17,990 nt of DNA from Bryobacterales bacterium (lineage in GTDB: Bacteria; Cyanobacteriota; Vampirovibrionia; Obscuribacterales; Obscuribacteraceae): assembly GCA_903970295.1 (NCBI GenBank), contig CAJCHQ010000879.1, positions 1 to 17,990 on the forward strand, read 5' to 3'. The notes under the pieces were generated by a model. The model was not told the origin of the DNA. It did not search any database and saw only the letters and a program-made list of their open reading frames with translations. The translations under genes and the position numbers were made by a program. Below are positions 13,120 to 17,990 of the stretch, piece by piece. Each line of letters begins with the position of its first letter. Position 1 is the stretch's first letter.

Positions 13120-14364
13120 ATGCCTATAACATTGATTCATGTCTCGGACATTCACTTCGGCTCCGGCGAGGTGCATGGCAAGATCAACCCAGCTTCTGGT
13201 TTGAATATTCGTTTCGAAGATTTCGTCCAGGCTCTGACCAAATGCGTCGACCATGCCATCGAGTGCAAGGCAGACATCTTTCTCTTTTCCGGTGATGCTT
13301 ATCGCAACGCCTCGCCAGAGCCAATCTATCAAAAGTTTTTCGCACGTGAGCTAAAACGTCTCTCTGATGCGTCTATACAAACTATTTTAGTGGTGGGCAA
13401 TCACGACCAGATCATGCGTTCAAATTCCAGTCACGCCATGTCGGTCTTTCAGAGCCTGGCCGTGCCGGGAATCATCACCATCGACAAACCGATGTCGCTC
13501 AAGCTCGATACCGCCAACGGTGCGCTGCAATTAGTCGGGCTGCCCCATATTACCCGCCATCAATTGATGACGATGGAAAAATATGCGAACCTGCCGGCGG
13601 CGGCAATCGATCGAGTTTTGATCGAGCACATCACTGATCTGCTTCGGGGCTATTATGAAGACCTCGACCCCAACGTGCCCACAGTCGTGACTGCTCACAT
13701 GGGGGTCGACAGCGCTCTGGCCGGCATCGAACAGGAACTATTGATCGGCTACACACTGACATTTCCGGCCGAGATGTTCATCGATTCACGGATCGATTAT
13801 GTGGCTCTGGGGCACATTCATCGCCATCAGGTCATCCGCAAGCACGAACCGGCGATCGTTTATGCCGGCAGTCTGGAGCGCGTTGACTTCGGCGAAGAGA
13901 AGGAAGACAAAGGCTTTCTCACTGTTTCGATCGAGCGGGGCAAAACGGCTTTCGAGTTCTGTTCGATTACACCTCGCCCGTTCGTCACGGTTTCGGTCGA
14001 CTTGAGTGAAAGCGCCGATCCCATGGCCAAACTGACCGAAGCCCTGCTCAAAGCGATCAGGCCCGGTTGCGTGTTGAGAATCAGATATGTGCTGACCGAG
14101 ATGCAAATGCCTCTGATCGAAGAAGACAAAATTCATCAATTAGCGAAAGACGCTCTCACAGTCAAACTTCAACCTGAAATCGTTCAGAGTCAAAGGCGCG
14201 CTCGGCTGCCTCAACTGACCGAATCGTCTGTGACATCGCCAATGGTGGCGCTTGAAACTTATCTCAATGAAGTCGCTCCAGAAAGAAAAGATTGCCTGTT
14301 AGAAAGAGCCCGCGATCTTATGGAGGATCTCGCAGCAGACCTGGCAAATAAGGACGCTTCCTGA
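13120..14364 (+). CDS. SbcD-like metallophosphoesterase (DNA repair exonuclease)
   Basis: A two-metal calcineurin-type phosphoesterase of the SbcD/Mre11 group, 414 residues. The metal-binding motifs are complete: HVSDIHFG (Asp10, His12), FSGDAYRN (Asp59), VGNHDQ (Asn94, His95), TAHMG and ALGHIHRHQ. A capping segment follows (VYAGSLERVDFGEEKEDKGF, then a C-terminal domain), as in SbcD. SbcD works with the SbcC ATPase to cut hairpins and DNA ends. No sbcC gene follows here, so the partner is elsewhere or the protein acts alone. The ATG at 13120 gives the canonical start directly before the first motif. It is divergent from the methyltransferase gene across 84 bases, which must hold both promoters; I could not pick convincing boxes. 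A lipoprotein gene follows 22 bases downstream. Confidence 0.92.
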   Translation: MPITLIHVSDIHFGSGEVHGKINPASGLNIRFEDFVQALTKCVDHAIECKADIFLFSGDAYRNASPEPIYQKFFARELKRLSDASIQTILVVGNHDQIMRSNSSHAMSVFQSLAVPGIITIDKPMSLKLDTANGALQLVGLPHITRHQLMTMEKYANLPAAAIDRVLIEHITDLLRGYYEDLDPNVPTVVTAHMGVDSALAGIEQELLIGYTLTFPAEMFIDSRIDYVALGHIHRHQVIRKHEPAIVYAGSLERVDFGEEKEDKGFLTVSIERGKTAFEFCSITPRPFVTVSVDLSESADPMAKLTEALLKAIRPGCVLRIRYVLTEMQMPLIEEDKIHQLAKDALTVKLQPEIVQSQRRARLPQLTESSVTSPMVALETYLNEVAPERKDCLLERARDLMEDLAADLANKDAS

Positions 14365-14386
14365 ACTTTAGAATTGGAGAAAAAAA

Positions 14387-14968
14387 ATGTCCACCCAAAA
14401 ATCATCGACCTTCGTCCATTGCTTGACCGGCCTTGCCACGGCGCTCGCATTGTCATCGTGCTCGGGGCACCCTCATGCAGATGAACAACCTGCTGCCGAA
14501 AAAACAATCCCACTGGCCGACGTCAAATCCGGCATGTCCGAAGCACTTTTGAAAAACGCTACGATTTCATTTGGTGCAGACCCCAATCCGGCTGCTTCCA
14601 CTGCCGGTCATAGTCAATTTCTCAGCCGCGAGCTAGACGGCAAAGGGGGAAGATATCTTGTCCAATGCATCAATGGCGTCGTCTTCGCCGTGCAAGTTTT
14701 GTACGACGCCAAGCCAATCGACAAAACTCAAGCCGGACAAACACTAAAATCTGTTCTGCCTGCCGACGCACCACCGTTGACTAAAACAGACGCCGTCCAA
14801 TCGAAAAGCAAAGACCCAGTTGATATTTTCGAATACGGCGATCGCTATGGCGGCGCATTTACCTACGCCGACAAGAGCAGATCGAAAGTGAAGATGGTGA
14901 CCGGCTCTATTTTTCCACCAAAAGAATTAGCCGCCTGGTTCGGTGTCGCCGGCAGCAAAACTCGCTGA
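14387..14968 (+). CDS. Putative lipoprotein, function unknown
   Basis: A 193-residue exported protein. The N-terminus has a signal peptide with a lipobox: hydrophobic LTGLATALALSSC, with Cys25 as the lipidated residue. The mature part starts with a short polar linker (SGHPHADEQPAAEKTIP) and continues as a mixed alpha/beta domain. Blocks such as GGRYLVQCINGVVFAVQVLY and DPVDIFEYGDRYGGAFTYAD suggest a small beta-rich fold. I recognise no family. The ATG at 14387 has GGAG seven bases upstream. It starts 22 bases after the SbcD-like gene and probably shares its transcript, although no functional link is evident. The 3' end converges on the epimerase gene with 42 bases between stop codons. Confidence 0.85.
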   Translation: MSTQKSSTFVHCLTGLATALALSSCSGHPHADEQPAAEKTIPLADVKSGMSEALLKNATISFGADPNPAASTAGHSQFLSRELDGKGGRYLVQCINGVVFAVQVLYDAKPIDKTQAGQTLKSVLPADAPPLTKTDAVQSKSKDPVDIFEYGDRYGGAFTYADKSRSKVKMVTGSIFPPKELAAWFGVAGSKTR

Positions 14969-15010
14969 GCACCGGCAAATGCTGGTCAAATATTCGGCAA
15001 TATTCGGCGC

Positions 15011-16126
15011 TCAAACTGACTTGGAACCGGCTTGGTGCAGGGCCACATTTTTCTTGCGCAAATACCAGTCGACTAATTGCCTCAGACCCTCATCCAATCC
15101 CGTGGTTGCAGCGAAGCCAAGCTGGCTACCGATCTTTTCACAACTTACTTGGCAATGTCGAACATCTCCCGGAATGAACGTTTGATCGAGAATCGGCTGA
15201 CAGACAGGCGTGCCTAATGACGAAGACAGCAGTTGCGACAATTTGCGAGCAAAATCGAGGAGAGTGACTTGCTGCCCGGAACCAGTGTTGAAACTGTTTG
15301 TTCCGCTCTTCACTTTCTCTAAAGCGAGCAAATTGGCGCGCACGACATCTTCAATAAAGATGAAGTCTCTGGTTTGACAGCCGTCTTCATGCAGTGCCGG
15401 AGAATCACCGGCAGAGAGCAGATCTAAAAATCGAGTGAAAGGATTGTGCCAGGATTGACCGGCACCGATAATGGTGCCATAGCGCAAATTGACCAGGGTG
15501 ATGCCATATAAACTGCAAGCGCCGGCAAGTAAGTCTTCTTGCGCTTTTTTTGCGACAGCATAAACCGACTCGCCCAGCCGTTCAGCTTGTTCTGTGGTTT
15601 CTGCCGGGGTAATCTCACCGCCGCACTTTGGGCAGGGCGGGTTCCACTCCACTACTTCTTGCCCAGACTTGATCGGACTGACATACCGTAAGGACGGTCT
15701 GACGACGCCGCAGGAGGCACAGCTGTAACAGCCTTCACCATACACGCTGACCGATGAGCCAAGCACGATCAGGCGTGGCTTAGACCGAGATCGACGCAAA
15801 ACATCGACCAGAGTGGCTGCGGCACCGATATTGGTCCTCAAATAATCCTGGGCGTTATCGACCAGAGCCGATACACCCTGATTGGCTGCTTTGTGAAAAA
15901 TGACATCGGAGCGGTTGACGAGGTCGATCATGCTCTCGGCATCGGTCATATCGCCCTGCACGATTTCGACCTGGGAGATTTCATCTTTGGTCAAAACATC
16001 AGGCACCGAAAAGCGCTTGGTACGCGCCAGGGCAACCACATTATGCCCGGCACGCAAGAGCCCCGCAGTCAAATGAGAGCCGATGAATCCAGTACCGCCT
16101 GTGATGACGATTTTTTCCGCGGCCAT
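15011..16126 (-). CDS. NAD-dependent epimerase/dehydratase with zinc-ribbon-like insert
   Basis: Extended short-chain dehydrogenase acting on a nucleotide sugar, 371 residues, cytosolic. It has the Rossmann motif GGTGFIGS (10-17), DMTD, the active-site Ser region LGSSVSVYG (Ser124/125) and the YAVAKK catalytic pair (Tyr189, Lys193), then RYGTIIGAGQ and DFIFIEDVVRA, as in UDP-glucose 4-epimerase-like enzymes. Between the active-site Ser and Tyr lies an insert with CYSCASCG (Cys133, 136, 139) and CPKCGG (Cys165, 168), a probable zinc ribbon. The ATG at 16126 has AAGGAG eight bases upstream. The sulfotransferase gene lies 32 bases upstream on the same strand, so both likely belong to one operon for making a modified sugar or surface polymer. 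The exact sugar is not predictable. Confidence 0.93.
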   Translation of the reverse strand: MAAEKIVITGGTGFIGSHLTAGLLRAGHNVVALARTKRFSVPDVLTKDEISQVEIVQGDMTDAESMIDLVNRSDVIFHKAANQGVSALVDNAQDYLRTNIGAAATLVDVLRRSRSKPRLIVLGSSVSVYGEGCYSCASCGVVRPSLRYVSPIKSGQEVVEWNPPCPKCGGEITPAETTEQAERLGESVYAVAKKAQEDLLAGACSLYGITLVNLRYGTIIGAGQSWHNPFTRFLDLLSAGDSPALHEDGCQTRDFIFIEDVVRANLLALEKVKSGTNSFNTGSGQQVTLLDFARKLSQLLSSSLGTPVCQPILDQTFIPGDVRHCQVSCEKIGSQLGFAATTGLDEGLRQLVDWYLRKKNVALHQAGSKSV

Positions 16127-16158
16127 GTCGCCAACTCCTTAATCCTGAATTGCGAATT

Positions 16159-17112
16159 TTATGCGCGGCTGAGCACTTTTTGATTGAAAAAAGATTTGTA
16201 ATCGAAAACATCCAGATATTGCCAGGTCAACTGTCGAATCTGTTCTTTTTCCCCTTCGGACAACTCATTGGCGGTAGCCAGATTGGCTTCAGGAGTGGCT
16301 TTCCTGATTGTGCCCCAGGGATAGACTTCGGTCAGTTCCTTGCCGTTCCAGGTGGGCGTTTTCAAAGTATCGCTCGTTTCCAGACCGAGCTTGGCGCAAA
16401 TTTCACCCAGAGTTTTATGCGGGTCGGCCATCACATCTTCAGTGCGCACAATGTGCATGCGCTCCGGAAATTGCTCTTTGAAAAGCAAAGCATAATACTG
16501 ATTGAGGGTCCATCCAAGCATGTAATTCTTCAAAGAGAGAGGCACCGGGCGCTTCTTCGTATCGGCATATGCAGACCAGGGGTTGCGCACAACATGCAAG
16601 AAGTGAGCTTCCGGCATGTCGGTCAAAATTTTGTCGGCATCGACAACGAGAATGGGACTGTAGCCCACATAAACTTCCTCGTGTCCGCTGCGTTTGTAAT
16701 CTTTCCAGGCCTCAAAGGTAGCTTGGAAGAAGGCTTTCACGTTGTTGGCGCGACCCCGCCCTGTCTCTTTGACATGGGCGACATAGCGCTCCATTCTTTC
16801 ATCATCTGAGAAGTCAAAAGGCTCGTGCCGAAACTTACTAACATTCGGCGTACGCGATCGCACCTTGCCTTCTTCATCGATGATCGCTTTATAGTCCTGC
16901 TCCGCGGTGGCATCCAGATTGAATTCAGGCCAGCGATACTTGACGGGGAATGTGGAGGTGAGGGGATCACTGACCAACTTGGTCCCTAATTGGGATTCGA
17001 AGGGATAGACGAAAAGCTGCTTGTGGCCATCGAGGAATCGATGAGTCGTGTTCCCACCGTTCTCGTACATGGCGCCTAACATCAGCAGACGAAACTTATC
17101 GCTTTTGCTCAT
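16159..17112 (-). CDS. Sulfotransferase family protein
   Basis: Predicted to transfer sulfate from PAPS to a sugar, lipid or other hydroxyl acceptor; 317 residues. The N-terminal PAPS-binding loop is divergent: LLMLGAMYENGGNTTHRFLD, where GNTT (20-23) stands for the usual SGTT. The 3'-phosphate-binding motif is clear as HVVRNPWSAYAD, with Arg176 and Ser180. The opening FLDGHKQLFVYPFES also matches the family. No signal peptide or membrane segment is seen, so it is probably cytosolic. The ATG at 17112 is preceded by AAGGAAAGGAT. It lies 32 bases upstream of the epimerase gene and 66 bases downstream of the DUF4915-type gene, on the same strand. The grouping suggests synthesis of a sulfated glycan, but the acceptor is not known. 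Confidence 0.88.
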   Translation of the reverse strand: MSKSDKFRLLMLGAMYENGGNTTHRFLDGHKQLFVYPFESQLGTKLVSDPLTSTFPVKYRWPEFNLDATAEQDYKAIIDEEGKVRSRTPNVSKFRHEPFDFSDDERMERYVAHVKETGRGRANNVKAFFQATFEAWKDYKRSGHEEVYVGYSPILVVDADKILTDMPEAHFLHVVRNPWSAYADTKKRPVPLSLKNYMLGWTLNQYYALLFKEQFPERMHIVRTEDVMADPHKTLGEICAKLGLETSDTLKTPTWNGKELTEVYPWGTIRKATPEANLATANELSEGEKEQIRQLTWQYLDVFDYKSFFNQKVLSRA

Positions 17113-17178
17113 ATCGATTCATCCTTTCCTTTCAATTTGCACTTCATATAATCACTTTGTTTGACACTTTATTGTGAA

Positions 17179-17990
17179 TCAGTTTTGCGGACCTTTGTGG
17201 ACACTCGTCGAGAACGAATAAAATAGCGTTCTGTTGTCGCGCCCGTGACCGGAAGCGAAGAAGGGAAAGCCCGCCGACTGCACAGTCGGCAGCCAATCGA
17301 GGGCGAAGATCTGATTGCCGAACGGCCAGATCATGCTTCCCAGAACCTTTCCAGATTCTATAGCAATTGCATGAACGGCACATATGCTGGCATTAACGTC
17401 CAGCCCTGGCGCGTACTGGCTAAATTTGGGCAGAACCCGTGACGTGCCGACGAAGGCCACGTCCCGGCAAAAGGTTAAGCCTCTCGTCCAGCCGGACAGC
17501 CTGGTCAAACAACGAAATTTCCCGTCCTCGATGAAACCAAATTCACCATAACCGCTGTTGTCGACGAAAATCATCTCGTAACCGCCATAGCTGGTCAAGC
17601 GCGCCGAATGCGGGCGCGTCAGCCCGCCAGCCAAAACCTCACGAGTGGCTCCGGAAAAAATTACACCGCGCTTATCAACCGGATAATTTTTGTGACCAGG
17701 CCTGCGAGTCGACATTTTGGAAGAAGATGCGGTGAAAAAAGACTGCCGAATGCTGGGACCGGCCGCTATCGAATTCAATTGAATGTAATTGCGAGTGAAA
17801 CTACCTTCGCCATCAGTCTCGATGCAACGAGGCCACCAGACACGTCGATAAGAGCCACCGGGCTCGATTTTGATGATCGCGTTTTGCCCGACGGCATTGG
17901 CATGTAGTCCGTCATTCAGCATCGCTAAATCGTGGATGTAGAGACAACCAGGCAGAAAGGTCGAACGCACGGGCACAAGCGGTCGATCGC
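17179..17990 (-). CDS. DUF4915/TIGR03032-type protein, 5' end beyond window
   Basis: Partial: the frame stays open to the right edge of the window, so the true start is outside; 269 residues are visible. Blocks such as VPVRSTFLPGCLYIHDLAM, LNSIAAGPS, GVIFSGATREVLAGGLTRPH, IEDGKFRCLTRLSGWTRGL and TSRVLPKFSQYAPGL match my memory of the TIGR03032/DUF4915 family, a probable beta-propeller with no fixed biochemical role. Repeated short beta-strands with Gly turns and conserved HxxR-type elements fit a propeller. Family members are often found near sulfotransferase and glycosyltransferase genes, consistent with the neighbours here. A start at the GTG at 17976 is possible in principle, but would begin in the middle of conserved sequence. 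Confidence 0.8.
   Translation of the reverse strand, partial: DRPLVPVRSTFLPGCLYIHDLAMLNDGLHANAVGQNAIIKIEPGGSYRRVWWPRCIETDGEGSFTRNYIQLNSIAAGPSIRQSFFTASSSKMSTRRPGHKNYPVDKRGVIFSGATREVLAGGLTRPHSARLTSYGGYEMIFVDNSGYGEFGFIEDGKFRCLTRLSGWTRGLTFCRDVAFVGTSRVLPKFSQYAPGLDVNASICAVHAIAIESGKVLGSMIWPFGNQIFALDWLPTVQSAGFPFFASGHGRDNRTLFYSFSTSVHKGPQN

Noticed and set aside
13036..13332. N-terminal extension of the methyltransferase by up to 99 codons
   Set aside because: It would overlap the divergent SbcD-like gene, and the TRAM domain already starts at the ATG at 13035.
14971..14986. ACCGGC/GCTGGT hairpin between the convergent lipoprotein and epimerase genes as a terminator
   Set aside because: Short stem including a G-T pair and no T-run on either side.
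14838..16861. Two GCGATCGC (HIP1-type) octamers at 14838-14845 and 16854-16861 as proof of a cyanobacterium
   Set aside because: Two copies in 18 kb is far below the density in HIP1-rich cyanobacteria; kept only as a weak hint.

Overview
This is an 18 kb stretch of bacterial chromosome of roughly balanced base composition, carrying mostly housekeeping and metabolic genes. Nothing in it looks like a phage, transposon or plasmid: I found no transposase, integrase, tRNA, rRNA or CRISPR array. A lipoprotein signal peptide fits a diderm-type envelope. The sensor kinase carries an ethylene-receptor-type membrane domain, a fold best known from plants and cyanobacteria, and two GCGATCGC octamers occur (14838-14845, 16854-16861). 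These hint weakly at a cyanobacterium-related lineage, possibly a non-photosynthetic one. This placement is inference only.

Layout. (1) 99-1046 (+): aldo/keto reductase. (2) 1077-4284 (-): a repeat-rich Gly/Asp/His membrane protein, a short coiled-coil protein and imidazolonepropionase (HutI). A 14-bp-arm inverted repeat lies between the first two. (3) 4427-5236 (-): a PD-(D/E)XK-like protein with a Cys cluster but an apparently lost catalytic lysine, preceded by a strongly structured non-coding segment (5275-5409). (4) 5903-7680 (+): xseA-xseB, both subunits of exonuclease VII. (5) 7832-9855 (+): ethylene-receptor-like histidine kinase overlapping a single-domain response regulator. (6) 9856-10342: gene-poor, with possible remains of a small gene and a strong terminator. 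(7) 10343-13035 (-): 23S rRNA m5U methyltransferase and GNAT acetyltransferase as a tight pair, then ribosomal protein bL9 with its own likely promoter. (8) 13120-14968 (+): SbcD-like metallophosphoesterase and a lipoprotein. (9) 15011 to the right edge (-): NAD-dependent epimerase with a zinc-ribbon insert, sulfotransferase, and a DUF4915/TIGR03032-type protein cut by the window edge.

Functional links. Exonuclease VII, the SbcD-like nuclease and the nuclease-like protein concern DNA processing but sit in separate transcription units. The methyltransferase and bL9 concern the ribosome. The kinase and regulator form a two-component pair with no output domain. The last three genes look like part of a locus making or modifying a sulfated sugar or surface polymer. 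The least explained items are the twin-hairpin segment upstream of the nuclease-like gene, the long inverted repeat at 2306-2362, the DGG-repeat membrane protein, and the ethylene-receptor-like domain with Asn at the position of a key Asp.
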